In this document: positions 11,815 through 20,185 of the stretch, piece after piece
Numbering within the stretch: position 1 is the first letter of the stretch
How the letters are laid out: every line of letters begins with the position of its first letter
NCBI RefSeq assembly: GCF_902859765.1
Contig: NZ_CADIJV010000009.1
Coordinates: 62,001 to 126,000, forward strand
Length of the DNA stretch: 64,000 bases
Direction of reading: 5' to 3'
From: Achromobacter pulmonis
GTDB lineage: Bacteria; Pseudomonadota; Gammaproteobacteria; Burkholderiales; Burkholderiaceae_B
Program-made: the position numbers and the translations under genes
The notes under the pieces: generated by a model
The model's database searches: none
The model's input: the letters and a program-made list of their open reading frames with translations, nothing else
Told to the model about the DNA's origin: nothing

Positions 11815-12435
11815 ATGTTGAAGATCTGGGGACGGCTGACGTCCGTCAATGTGCAGAAGGTCATGCTGGCGGTGCGCGAACTGGCGCTGCCCCATACCTT
11901 CATCGAGGCCGGCGGCCCGTTCGGCGTGGTCGACACGCCCGAGTACGCCAGCATCAACCCCAACCGCACCGTGCCCGCCATCGACGACGGCGGCTTCGTG
12001 CTGTGGGAATCGAACGCCATCGTGCGCTACCTGGCCGCCCGCTACGGCGCCGGCACCCTGTGGCCCGAGGACGTCTGTCTGCGCGCCGACGCCGACCGCT
12101 GGATGGACTGGCAAACCACCGAATGGCAAGGCGCCATGGGCCCGGCCTTCCTGGGACTGATCCGCACGCCGGAAGAAAAACGCGACCACGCCGCTATCGA
12201 GCTGTCGGTCAAGCGCAGCAATGCCCGCGCGCGGATCCTGGACCAGGCGCTGCAAGGCCGCGAGTTCATCGCCGGCCGCCACCTGACCATGGGCGACATC
12301 GCCCTGGTGTGCTCGGCGCACCGCTGGCTGGCGCTGCCGATCGAGCGGCCAGACACGCCGGCGCTGTCGGCGTGGTATCGGCGCGTGATGATGCGGCCGG
12401 CGACGCAGGGGGTGTTGACGTTGCCGTTGGAGTAA
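11815..12435 (+). CDS. Glutathione S-transferase family protein
   Basis: A 206-residue protein with an N-terminal thioredoxin-like domain (SVNVQKV near the active site, residues about 9-15; SNAIVRYLA, the glutathione-contact segment, at about 65-73) and an all-helical C-terminal domain. The ATG at 11815 is preferred to one at 11809 because AAGGA (11804-11808) is six bases from the former and directly abuts the latter. Substrate is not predictable. It ends five bases from the convergent membrane-protein gene. Confidence 0.88.
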   Translation: MLKIWGRLTSVNVQKVMLAVRELALPHTFIEAGGPFGVVDTPEYASINPNRTVPAIDDGGFVLWESNAIVRYLAARYGAGTLWPEDVCLRADADRWMDWQTTEWQGAMGPAFLGLIRTPEEKRDHAAIELSVKRSNARARILDQALQGREFIAGRHLTMGDIALVCSAHRWLALPIERPDTPALSAWYRRVMMRPATQGVLTLPLE

Positions 12436-12440
12436 GGACC

Positions 12441-12992
12441 TCACTTCCGGCGGGCTTTGAGCCAGGCCCTGACGCGGCGCACCGACATCGTGACCTTGAC
12501 GGACAACATGGCGGCGCTGAACAACCATCCCAAAGCCCCGCCAGCCAATGCCGCCCACGCCAATACCGGCTTGATATCGGGGTCATCCAGACTGCTCCAA
12601 CCTATCCACGCAAGCGATGGGCAAACGAAGATCAGGCCCAAAACCGGCACGAAATAGGACATGTCCAGGCTTATCAAAACAAACCGCCGTCTGAACCCCG
12701 GCGTGCAGTGGAGCGTGGAGACCGGCAGGTCTTTGACAAGCTTTTTGTGTTGAATGTGAGTTACCGCGACCAGAATGATCCCCAGCGCCAGCGACAGCCA
12801 TAAAAAACCGGCGCGAAACAGAGCCGGAATGGTCAGAATCGCCGTACCTGTCGACGCCGCAGTCAGCCTCTGGATCGCCCCCATGGTTGCTTCGTCGACG
12901 ATGTAGCCGGGCTTGTTCCAACCCATCTTGCCGTAGTAGATGATGGTGCCGTCTTCCAGGGTTTCGAACAGCCCTCTCGGTCCCAATGCCAT
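12441..12992 (-). CDS. Multi-pass membrane protein downstream of the RTX-like gene, unknown (immunity candidate)
   Basis: A 183-residue protein with three or four predicted membrane segments (about 45-80, 104-131, 141-165), a soluble N-terminus and a basic C-terminus (RRVRAWLKARRK). I recognise no family. It begins 36 bases after the stop of the RTX-like gene and is surely co-transcribed with it. GC content looks lower than that of the flanking GST gene. A small membrane protein directly behind a putative exported protein with a hydrophobic pore-like segment is the usual position of an immunity gene; this is inference from position only. Confidence 0.65.
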   Translation of the reverse strand: MALGPRGLFETLEDGTIIYYGKMGWNKPGYIVDEATMGAIQRLTAASTGTAILTIPALFRAGFLWLSLALGIILVAVTHIQHKKLVKDLPVSTLHCTPGFRRRFVLISLDMSYFVPVLGLIFVCPSLAWIGWSSLDDPDIKPVLAWAALAGGALGWLFSAAMLSVKVTMSVRRVRAWLKARRK

Positions 12993-13028
12993 GTTCCACC
13001 TCGATAGAAAATCGTCCGAACAACTCGG

Positions 13029-15287
13029 TTATCCGAAAAAGAAATTCTCGTTATCGAGGAACGGATAGATATTTCCGATCAACTGCGCAAAATGCTGTTC
13101 GTTATAGTTGGACGGGTTGAGGTAATTGGTATATTCGATAAAGAAATCCGCCTTGCCAGTGCCGGTTCTGTCGCCTTCCAACCGCACGGTGGTACTGACG
13201 TAGTAGCTGTCATCAGGCGTCTGAATCGGGACGCTCGATCCCCGGGAATCCATCGTCACGTACCTAAGCTCGCCGGCATGGCCGGTAAACGCGAGTTCTC
13301 CGATGAACCGCATCGCCTGATGGCCATCGGTGTTGACGTCGCCATCCAGACTGGAAAAATCCAGCACATCGGGATCCAGGTGAAACCCGTAATAGTCATG
13401 CAACGCCGGGAAATTGGGTATGTATCGCTGCACGTTGAAGTGGTCGGCCTCCGAACCTGTTGTCAGGCCGTGAATGAACTTGGTGGTGATTTCCCCGCTT
13501 CCTGGCGCGGCGAAATCTCCATCGTTGAACACCAGGCGATTGCCGCCGCCATGCAGCACGAAGGTATCGTTGCCCGCCCCGCCGGTTATCGTCATGCCGC
13601 CGAGCGCATCGCCGATGATGATGTCATCATGACGGCTGCCGATGATGTAGTCGATGTTTCGATAACTATCCTCGGAGAACGGCGCGGAAGATTCGGCATT
13701 CAACGCTTCGGATGCAAACCATCCTCGCAGTAATTTCAGGGCGTTGTAGCGCGTAAGAAAGCGCTCTTCGAACCAGCCAGCGCTAACTCCGTGGAGTTGG
13801 GCCTGGGCCTTGATCCGATCATCCACACGGTCATTGCCTTGTATGAAGATATCGACGCCTGTTTCGTTCAACGAAAAATCCAGCACGTTGTAGCCGTCCG
13901 GATTGCCAATGACCGTATTGGCACCGCCATGATCGGTCTTCGGCATGAACCAGTTGATGGCCTTGCCGCCGACCATCTTGTTTGGCGTGTCGTCGCCGAC
14001 GAACAGATACGAACGGTCATCATCAACAACGTATGTCTTGAGGCCGTTATCGGGTTCAATCTCAACATAGCGAACCGTTTCGGGCGGAGACCTCAAACTC
14101 GAATCGCCGTCCACCGGATCGGCGCCTGCCAGATCTTCGGGCGGAATGGCGTCTGCAATGCTTGAGAGGATATCGGGCAGGATGGCGGCCGCGTCCGGAT
14201 ACGCCTCCGGATGTTCGATGATCTCGCGCATTGCCAGATAGATCTGATAGTCGGAAAACTGTGTCAATCCATCGTCGGCGGAAGGTGCGCTTGGCTGCAT
14301 GAGCGCATACACAACAGGCTGGAACGACATGTCCAAATCGCTGCCAGCCGACGGTGTGTGATGGTCGGAAGAGACATCATCCACGCTCGAAGGATGATCG
14401 ATAAACATAGCATCCACGTTCGAGAGCGCGTCATCGATCAATTCGGCGGCCCAGCCCTTGAATCCAAATCGATCTGAACCAATGGCAACACCGACGCCTA
14501 TGATGATGGATGCCGCAACGGCCGCTGGCGCGGTCGCCGTAAGTCCAACAGCGCCCGCCGCGCCAGCTAGTAGCCATGACGCTCCGAGATTAAACGTGAA
14601 CAGCGCCGCCTCGGAACCTATTGCAACCTTAGGCGATATACCGGCGGCGATATCCTTCTGAATGGCGCTCCAACTGAACAAACCTTGAATTAGAAAATTA
14701 TTCTTGCGGGACATCCACTTCAAGGTATTGAAAGCCTTCTCATCCAGACTGCTCTGCAACAATTGACCAACATACTTCAGCAACTTGCTTGTTTCCGGCA
14801 CCTCCGCACTGACCACCGATGCCGCCATGCCGCCAGTGGATGCCGGATCGCGGTAATGCCTGGATTCATCGGCGTAGTGGGAAAGGTAATAGTCCTTTAT
14901 TCCAGGAAGCACCTCAACGATGAATCTATCTATGCCAGGAATGGGGATGTCGAGAGAACGCTCATAGTGGTACATATCGTTCTCCGCCATGTACCACAGC
15001 CCAGACTCCAACGCTGGCCCTCCCCAATTGGACGGTACAGGTGCGGGGGCTACAACCGGAGCAGGCGGCTCAGGTGCGGCGGCAGGCGCGGATGAATCAG
15101 GGGCGGTGCTGCGCGGCTCGGGGTCTTGAATAACGAACCCTTCTCCATCCCACCTCCCGTACCAATCCCCCTCGCTCTCCCTGTACCAGTCCCAGTACCA
15201 ATCCCACACCCCGAAAGGTCCCCATGTCGGCGGGTTGGGAGGCCAGGTTCCAACAACGGTGATAGCGCCAAGTGTGGGTACGCCCAT
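13029..15287 (-). CDS. RTX-like, putatively type I-secreted protein with central hydrophobic segment
   Basis: A 752-residue protein of unknown function. No N-terminal signal peptide. In order: a Trp/Tyr-rich head (9-50), a Pro/Ala linker (54-88), a helical region, a Gly/Ala-rich hydrophobic stretch able to enter membranes (about 217-270), an acidic linker, a first degenerate RTX-like patch (about 454-490), a clear one (SRHDDIIIGDALGG and GGAGNDTFVLHGG, about 551-582), and a C-terminal part resembling the serralysin C-terminal domain (DVLDFSSLDGD, 640-650). The C-terminus NENFFFG fits an uncleaved type I secretion signal. AGGAG lies seven bases before the ATG. An ECF-type element shared with hasR and the anti-sigma gene lies 65 bases upstream. 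GC is lower than in the neighbours. A toxin or adhesin is plausible; activity is unproven. Confidence 0.75.
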   Translation of the reverse strand: MGVPTLGAITVVGTWPPNPPTWGPFGVWDWYWDWYRESEGDWYGRWDGEGFVIQDPEPRSTAPDSSAPAAAPEPPAPVVAPAPVPSNWGGPALESGLWYMAENDMYHYERSLDIPIPGIDRFIVEVLPGIKDYYLSHYADESRHYRDPASTGGMAASVVSAEVPETSKLLKYVGQLLQSSLDEKAFNTLKWMSRKNNFLIQGLFSWSAIQKDIAAGISPKVAIGSEAALFTFNLGASWLLAGAAGAVGLTATAPAAVAASIIIGVGVAIGSDRFGFKGWAAELIDDALSNVDAMFIDHPSSVDDVSSDHHTPSAGSDLDMSFQPVVYALMQPSAPSADDGLTQFSDYQIYLAMREIIEHPEAYPDAAAILPDILSSIADAIPPEDLAGADPVDGDSSLRSPPETVRYVEIEPDNGLKTYVVDDDRSYLFVGDDTPNKMVGGKAINWFMPKTDHGGANTVIGNPDGYNVLDFSLNETGVDIFIQGNDRVDDRIKAQAQLHGVSAGWFEERFLTRYNALKLLRGWFASEALNAESSAPFSEDSYRNIDYIIGSRHDDIIIGDALGGMTITGGAGNDTFVLHGGGNRLVFNDGDFAAPGSGEITTKFIHGLTTGSEADHFNVQRYIPNFPALHDYYGFHLDPDVLDFSSLDGDVNTDGHQAMRFIGELAFTGHAGELRYVTMDSRGSSVPIQTPDDSYYVSTTVRLEGDRTGTGKADFFIEYTNYLNPSNYNEQHFAQLIGNIYPFLDNENFFFG

Positions 15288-15352
15288 GATGCGGCTCCTG
15301 ATCGCGGATCATCACTAGCCGCCCGCAGGCACGCAGGCGACCGTCTATAGAC

Positions 15353-15388
15353 ATAAACGGTTGAGCCGCGATTTACAGTAAAAAAAAG
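15353..15388 (-). promoter_or_regulatory. ECF (HasI-type) promoter element of the RTX-like gene
   Basis: On the plus strand: ATAAACGG (15353-15360), N7, GCGA (15368-15371), N3, ACAGT (15375-15379), A8, G. Read on the minus strand this is a T-tract plus ACTGT, then TCGC, then CCGTTTAT. The same blocks with identical spacing occur upstream of hasR (28858-28892) and of the anti-sigma gene (30099-30133). The CGTT could be the -10 element of an ECF sigma factor and the T-tract/ACTGT the -35 region. Confidence 0.7.
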
Positions 15389-15475
15389 CCGCAATTCAGA
15401 CCAGTTCCCAAACCCTGGCCCGCGTCCCGCGAACCGGAGCACGTCACCGCCATCGCGGCAACAGCGTCCAGCGCC

Positions 15476-16435
15476 CTACTCCACCCAAGGCGTGCTCGCC
15501 CAGATCTTCCGCAGCCGCCCATCATCCTGCTTCAACCGCTCCTGCCACTGCGGCCCATCCAGATAATCCATCTCGGTGAACTGCTGCTTCATCTGCGCCT
15601 GGAATTCCGGATTGGCGGCCACCTTGCCCAAGGCCTGGCGCAGCTTCTCGGCAACATCCGCCGGCAGCCCCTTCGGCGCGACGATGCCGCGCTCGGAGGC
15701 GAACACCAGGTTCACCCCCAGCTCCTTGAACGTCGGTACGTCCGCCCCCAGCGGCGAACGCGTTTCGCTGGCCTGGGCCAGCACGCGCATGTTCTTGCCG
15801 TGATAGGGCATGACTTCGCCCAGGTTCAGGCCGCCGATCACGGTGTGCCCGCCCAGCACCGAGCTGCGCAGCGGCCCCGCGCCGTTGTAGGGCACATGGT
15901 TGAGTTTGGTGCCGGTCAGGTTCTGGAACAGCACCAGCGCCAGGTGGTCGTCGGTGCCGACGCCGGTCGAGCCATAGCTGATCGTGCCGGGCTTCTCGCG
16001 CGCCGCCTTGATCAAGGCATCCAGCGTCTGGTAGGGGCTATCGGCCGCGACGCTGAAGGCGCTCGGGTCGCGCACCAGGTTGGCCAAGTACGTGAAGTCG
16101 CCAGTGGTGAAGCCGGCCTTGCGCTCGATCGGCAGCGACACCAGCCCGGGCATGTTGGTCATCGCCAGCGTATAGCCATCGGGCTTGGCGCGCGCCACGT
16201 ACGACAGCGCGATGGCGCTGGATGCGCCCGGCTTGTTCTGCACCACGACGGTGGCGCCCAGCTCCTTTTCCAGGAACACCGCCAGCGAACGGGCCGTCAG
16301 GTCGGTGCCGCCCCCGGGCGCGAAACCCACCACCAGTTCGATGGGATGGTCGGGCCAGGCCCAGGCCGGCCATGCGGCGCACAGCGCGGCCACGGACAGC
16401 GCGGCGCGAGCGGCCGCCTTGCGGGTAAAGAACAT
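15476..16435 (-). CDS. Bug-family tripartite tricarboxylate transporter substrate-binding protein
   Basis: A 319-residue periplasmic protein with a signal peptide of about 26 residues (ends AWA-W) and the Bug signatures APGGGTD (about 39-45), NKPGASSA (about 66-73) and GYTLA. It lies about 96 bases after the epimerase gene on the same strand, so it is likely the third gene of an aldehyde dehydrogenase-epimerase-Bug operon. No cognate membrane subunits are near. The ligand is unknown; the enzymes suggest a sugar acid or hydroxy-acid. Confidence 0.9.
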   Translation of the reverse strand: MFFTRKAAARAALSVAALCAAWPAWAWPDHPIELVVGFAPGGGTDLTARSLAVFLEKELGATVVVQNKPGASSAIALSYVARAKPDGYTLAMTNMPGLVSLPIERKAGFTTGDFTYLANLVRDPSAFSVAADSPYQTLDALIKAAREKPGTISYGSTGVGTDDHLALVLFQNLTGTKLNHVPYNGAGPLRSSVLGGHTVIGGLNLGEVMPYHGKNMRVLAQASETRSPLGADVPTFKELGVNLVFASERGIVAPKGLPADVAEKLRQALGKVAANPEFQAQMKQQFTEMDYLDGPQWQERLKQDDGRLRKIWASTPWVE

Positions 16436-16531
16436 GGTTGTCTCCTGTGTGGGTTACTGCTGTTGTTATGCGTTGTGATGGGCCGGACGCGCCGGCCCGT
16501 CACGCGGGACGGCTGCGACGGCCGCCCCGGG

Positions 16532-17566
16532 TCAAATGGTTCCCGTGCTCCCTTCCTGCGCCTCGCGCCATGCCAGCAGGCGCGTCACGCCTTCGGCCAT
16601 GTCCACCTGCGGCTGCCAGCCGATCTGCCGCCCGGCCAGGTCATGCGGAATATGAAATGCCCCACCCGAGGTCAGGCGCACGGTGCCCGGCGGGTCTGGC
16701 CGGATCTCCGGTTCCAGGTCGCTTTTGCAGTAGTCCAACACCAGCCGCACCAGCTCGCCGGTGGTGATGGGCGCGGGGCCGGACACGTTCACCGCGACGT
16801 CGGTGGCGCCGCTCTGGAACGCGGCGACGTTGGCGCGCGCCACGTCCGACACATGCACGAAGTGCTTGGTGTCGGTGCCGTCGCCCGGCAGCACGGGGCG
16901 TTCGCCCCGGCGCACACGGTCGTAGGTTTCCATGATGTAGAGCGAATTGGCGGCGCGGTAGTGCTGGCGCTCGCCATAGACGGTGGAATAGCGCAGCACC
17001 ACATAGTCCAGGCCGCTCTTCTGGTAATACTGGCGGCATAGCTGCTCGCCCATGATCTTGGACGCGCCGTACAGGATCGCGGCGGGCGGCGCGCCGACGG
17101 AATGGAACGGGCCGTTCTCGACCAGCGCGCCGGCAATGCCGCTGCCGTAGCCGTAGACCGCGTTGGACGAGGCGAACACGAATTTCCTGACCTGATTGGC
17201 GCGGCACGCTTCCAGCATGTTCTGCGCGCCGCGGATGTTCACGTCCACCGCCTGCCACGGCGTCTGCGCGAAACCCAGCGTCATGTAGGCCGCCAGGTGC
17301 AGCACGCCGTCCACGCCCTCGGTCGCGGCCAGCAGGTCGGGCAGGCGCATCAGGTCGCCGCGCACCACTTTCACGCGCGGATTGCCTTGCAGGTGGGCGA
17401 TGGCCTCGGGCGTGCCGAAGGCGAAGTTGTCCAGCAGGATCACTTCGCGCACGCCGGCGGCCAGCAGCGCGTCGGCGGTGTGCGAGCCCACCAGGCTGGC
17501 GGCGCCGGCGATCAGGATGCGGGCATCGGCCAGCGGCAGCGCCGCGTTTTTATTGTCAGTCGTCAT
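16532..17566 (-). CDS. NAD-dependent epimerase/dehydratase family protein
   Basis: A 344-residue extended short-chain dehydrogenase. The nucleotide-binding loop is GAASLVGSH (21-29), a variant of GxxGxxG with A-S in the middle, and the active site has Y166 and K170 (YGASK) with SSNAVYG at 133-139. Members act on NDP-sugars or related ketones. The start at 17566 is chosen because the reading frame upstream runs back into the aldehyde dehydrogenase gene; the gap between the two genes is five bases. Confidence 0.87.
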   Translation of the reverse strand: MTTDNKNAALPLADARILIAGAASLVGSHTADALLAAGVREVILLDNFAFGTPEAIAHLQGNPRVKVVRGDLMRLPDLLAATEGVDGVLHLAAYMTLGFAQTPWQAVDVNIRGAQNMLEACRANQVRKFVFASSNAVYGYGSGIAGALVENGPFHSVGAPPAAILYGASKIMGEQLCRQYYQKSGLDYVVLRYSTVYGERQHYRAANSLYIMETYDRVRRGERPVLPGDGTDTKHFVHVSDVARANVAAFQSGATDVAVNVSGPAPITTGELVRLVLDYCKSDLEPEIRPDPPGTVRLTSGGAFHIPHDLAGRQIGWQPQVDMAEGVTRLLAWREAQEGSTGTI

Positions 17567-17571
17567 GTGCT

Positions 17572-19047
17572 TCACAGTCCCATCGGTTGATTGTGCATGC
17601 CCCAGTACAGGCTCTTGACCTGGCTGTACAGGCGCAGGCCGTGCAGGCCTTTCTCGCGCCCGATGCCGCTGGCCTTGAAGCCGCCGAACGGCGTGGCGAT
17701 ATGCGATTGCTTGTATGTATTGATCCAGACCGAGCCGGCTTCGATCTCGCGCGCCACGCGCCAGGCGCGGGCGTAGTCGCCGGTCCACATGCCGGCGGCC
17801 AGGCCGAAGGGCGTGTCGTTGGCCTGCTGGATCACGTCGTCCTCGTCCGCGAACGGCAGCGCCACCAGCACCGGTCCGAAAATCTCTTCCTGGCAGACCC
17901 GCGCGCCGTTGCCCAGCCCGTCGATCACGGTGGGCAGATAGAACCAGCCATGGGCCAGCTCGGCGCGGTCCGGCGCGGCGCCGCCGGCCAGCACGCAGCC
18001 GCCTTCTGCACGGCCGATGTCGACATAGGCGGCGACCTTGTCGCGATGCGCGCGCGACACCAGCGGCCCCATCTGCGTGGCCGGATCATCGGGCAGGCCC
18101 ACCCGCACCTGGCGCGTGCGCGCCACCAGCGCATCCATGAAGCGGCCGTAGATCGACTTCTGTACGAACAGGCGCGAACCCGCCACGCAGCTCTGGCCCG
18201 CCGAGCCGAAGATGCCCGACACCACGCCGGCCACGGCGCGGTCCAGGTCGGCGTCGTCGAACACGATGTGCGGCGACTTGCCGCCCAGCTCCAGGCCGAC
18301 CGGAATCAGGCGCTGGCCGGCGATGCCGCCGATGGCGCGGCCGGTCTCGGTGCCGCCGGTGAACGACACCATGCGCACGCCGGGATGCTTGACCAGTGCG
18401 GCGCCGACATCTTCGCCGTGGCCGGGCAGTACCGTCAGCATGCCTTCGGGCAGGCCGGCCTCGGCGCAGATGCGGGCCAGTTCCAGCGCCAGTTGGGGGG
18501 TTTCCTCGGACGGCTTGAGCAGCACCGCATTGCCGGCCGCCAGGGCCGGCGCGGCCTTCTGCGCCTCGTTCATGATGGGCGAGTTCCACGGCGTGATGGC
18601 CGCAATCACACCGAACGGCTCGGCCAGCGCCATCGAGAAATACTCGCCGCGCGGCGAGGTCATCTCGTTCTGCCAGGTCTCGCAGACGGCGGCGTAATAG
18701 CGGAAATGCCCGGCCGCGCTGTCGACCATGTGCAGGCATTCCTTCCACGGCTTGCCGCTGTCCTGCATCTGCAGCCGCGCCAGCGGCTCGCGCTCGGCGG
18801 CCAGGCGGCGGCCGATCTCGTACAGCGTGTTGGCGCGCTGGTCGGGGCGCAGCTTGCGCCAGGGCTGGCGCTGGAACGCGTCCCAGGCGATGGCCACGGC
18901 GCTGTCCACGTCGCGCGGCAGGGCGCGCGTGACGATGCCGGCGACACGGCCGTCGGCGGGATTGATGGAAGTGATGACGGCGTCGCCGTCCTGGCTGTGG
19001 CGCCATTCGGCGCCCAGCCGGAAGGGCTTGTGGCTCGATGCGTGCAT
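17572..19047 (-). CDS. Aldehyde dehydrogenase family protein
   Basis: A 491-residue NAD(P)-dependent enzyme oxidising an aldehyde to the acid. The catalytic residues are present: N155 (TPWNSP), general base E253 (LELGGKSP) and nucleophile C287 (GQSCVAG), with the cofactor loop FTGGTETGRAIG at about 229-240. Length is standard. It is first in an operon with an epimerase and a Bug protein, and is divergent from a LysR gene, its likely regulator. Betaine-aldehyde- or hydroxymuconic-semialdehyde-type specificity cannot be decided from sequence alone. Confidence 0.92.
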   Translation of the reverse strand: MHASSHKPFRLGAEWRHSQDGDAVITSINPADGRVAGIVTRALPRDVDSAVAIAWDAFQRQPWRKLRPDQRANTLYEIGRRLAAEREPLARLQMQDSGKPWKECLHMVDSAAGHFRYYAAVCETWQNEMTSPRGEYFSMALAEPFGVIAAITPWNSPIMNEAQKAAPALAAGNAVLLKPSEETPQLALELARICAEAGLPEGMLTVLPGHGEDVGAALVKHPGVRMVSFTGGTETGRAIGGIAGQRLIPVGLELGGKSPHIVFDDADLDRAVAGVVSGIFGSAGQSCVAGSRLFVQKSIYGRFMDALVARTRQVRVGLPDDPATQMGPLVSRAHRDKVAAYVDIGRAEGGCVLAGGAAPDRAELAHGWFYLPTVIDGLGNGARVCQEEIFGPVLVALPFADEDDVIQQANDTPFGLAAGMWTGDYARAWRVAREIEAGSVWINTYKQSHIATPFGGFKASGIGREKGLHGLRLYSQVKSLYWGMHNQPMGL

Positions 19048-19139
19048 AAGGGTCGGGCAATCCAGAGGTCTTCGGTAGACGCATCATCGGCCGGTCAACT
19101 ATTAGGCACAATTCGATATTTTTCTTATATTCTTAGCTT

Positions 19140-20081
19140 ATGGCTATGAATATCAAGTACCGGCCGCTCAAGGCCTTTCTGCTGGCGGTGGATAGCGGTT
19201 CGTTCTCCCACGCCGCCAACCAACTGGGCGTGACGCAGCCCTCATTCACCGCGCTGATCCAGGACCTGGAGGACGTGCTCGGCCTGCGGCTGTTCGAACG
19301 CACCACCCGCAGCATCAGCCTGACCTCGGCCGGGCAGGATTTCCATGCCCGGGTGCAGCGCCCCATCGCCGACCTGGAAGAAGCCTACCGCAGCCTGGCG
19401 GACCTGGCGGCGGTGCGGCGCGGCAACGTCACGCTGGGCGCGCTGCCCTCCACCGCGCTGGCGCTGCTGCCCGTGGCGGCCGGCGCGCTGCGGCAACGGC
19501 ATCCGGCATTGAAGGTGCGGGTGGTCGAGGCCCACAACGACGAGCTGGTGGCCATGCTGCGCACCAACCAGATCGAATTCGCCGTCGGCGCGCTGGCCGA
19601 GCCGGCGCCGGACCTGTCGTTCACGGCGCTGGCCGAGGACTGCTTCTGCGCCATCTACCCGGAAGGCCATCGCCTGGACCGCAAGCGCGGCCCGCTGCAT
19701 TGGCGCGACGTGCTGCGTTACGACCTGATCCTGTTGTCGCAGGGCTCCAATGCCCGCCAGCAGTTCGACCGCGCGGTGCGCGAGGAAACCGGCGCGCCCG
19801 CCACCGCCCTGCGCTATGACGTCACCAACATGGGTACCGCGGCCGGCATGGTGCGCCAGGGCCTGGGCGTGAGTGTGTTGCCGCGCCTGGCATTACCGGA
19901 ACTGAACCTGGCCGGCCTGCGCGCCGCGCCCCTGTGCGACGCCTCGGCGCGGCGCGCCATCGGCCTGCTGCACCGGCGCGACCGCTCGCTATCGCCAGCC
20001 GCCCAGGCGCTGGCGGCGCAACTGGCGACCGCCATGCAGGCCATCTCGCGGCGGCTGTTGCCATTGCCGCCGTTGAAGTAA
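19140..20081 (+). CDS. LysR family transcriptional regulator
   Basis: A 313-residue LysR regulator with the N-terminal winged helix (VDSGSFSHAANQLGVTQPSFTALI, shown only as its location at about residues 17-42) and an effector-binding domain from about 95. It is divergent from the aldehyde dehydrogenase gene, the classical arrangement for autoregulation and control of the divergent operon. The 92-base gap is AT-rich. A second in-frame ATG lies two codons in. Confidence 0.9.
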   Translation: MAMNIKYRPLKAFLLAVDSGSFSHAANQLGVTQPSFTALIQDLEDVLGLRLFERTTRSISLTSAGQDFHARVQRPIADLEEAYRSLADLAAVRRGNVTLGALPSTALALLPVAAGALRQRHPALKVRVVEAHNDELVAMLRTNQIEFAVGALAEPAPDLSFTALAEDCFCAIYPEGHRLDRKRGPLHWRDVLRYDLILLSQGSNARQQFDRAVREETGAPATALRYDVTNMGTAAGMVRQGLGVSVLPRLALPELNLAGLRAAPLCDASARRAIGLLHRRDRSLSPAAQALAAQLATAMQAISRRLLPLPPLK

Positions 20082-20185
20082 CCCGGGCGCGGATACGCGG
20101 CCGGAAAGCGCCAACCAGTCGGCCCGAGCGCGCGCCCGGCCCATTGCGAACCAAGCCGGTCCTGGCCCGCCGTGGCAAGCCCGCC

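Noticed and set aside
15375-15388. The A8 run as a chance low-complexity tract or a terminator remnant
   Set aside because: No stem precedes it, and the surrounding blocks and spacing recur at 28880 and 30121, so it was kept as part of a promoter element.
17587-19149. A 520-codon frame opposite the aldehyde dehydrogenase
   Set aside because: Antisense shadow; the minus strand carries all catalytic residues of the dehydrogenase.
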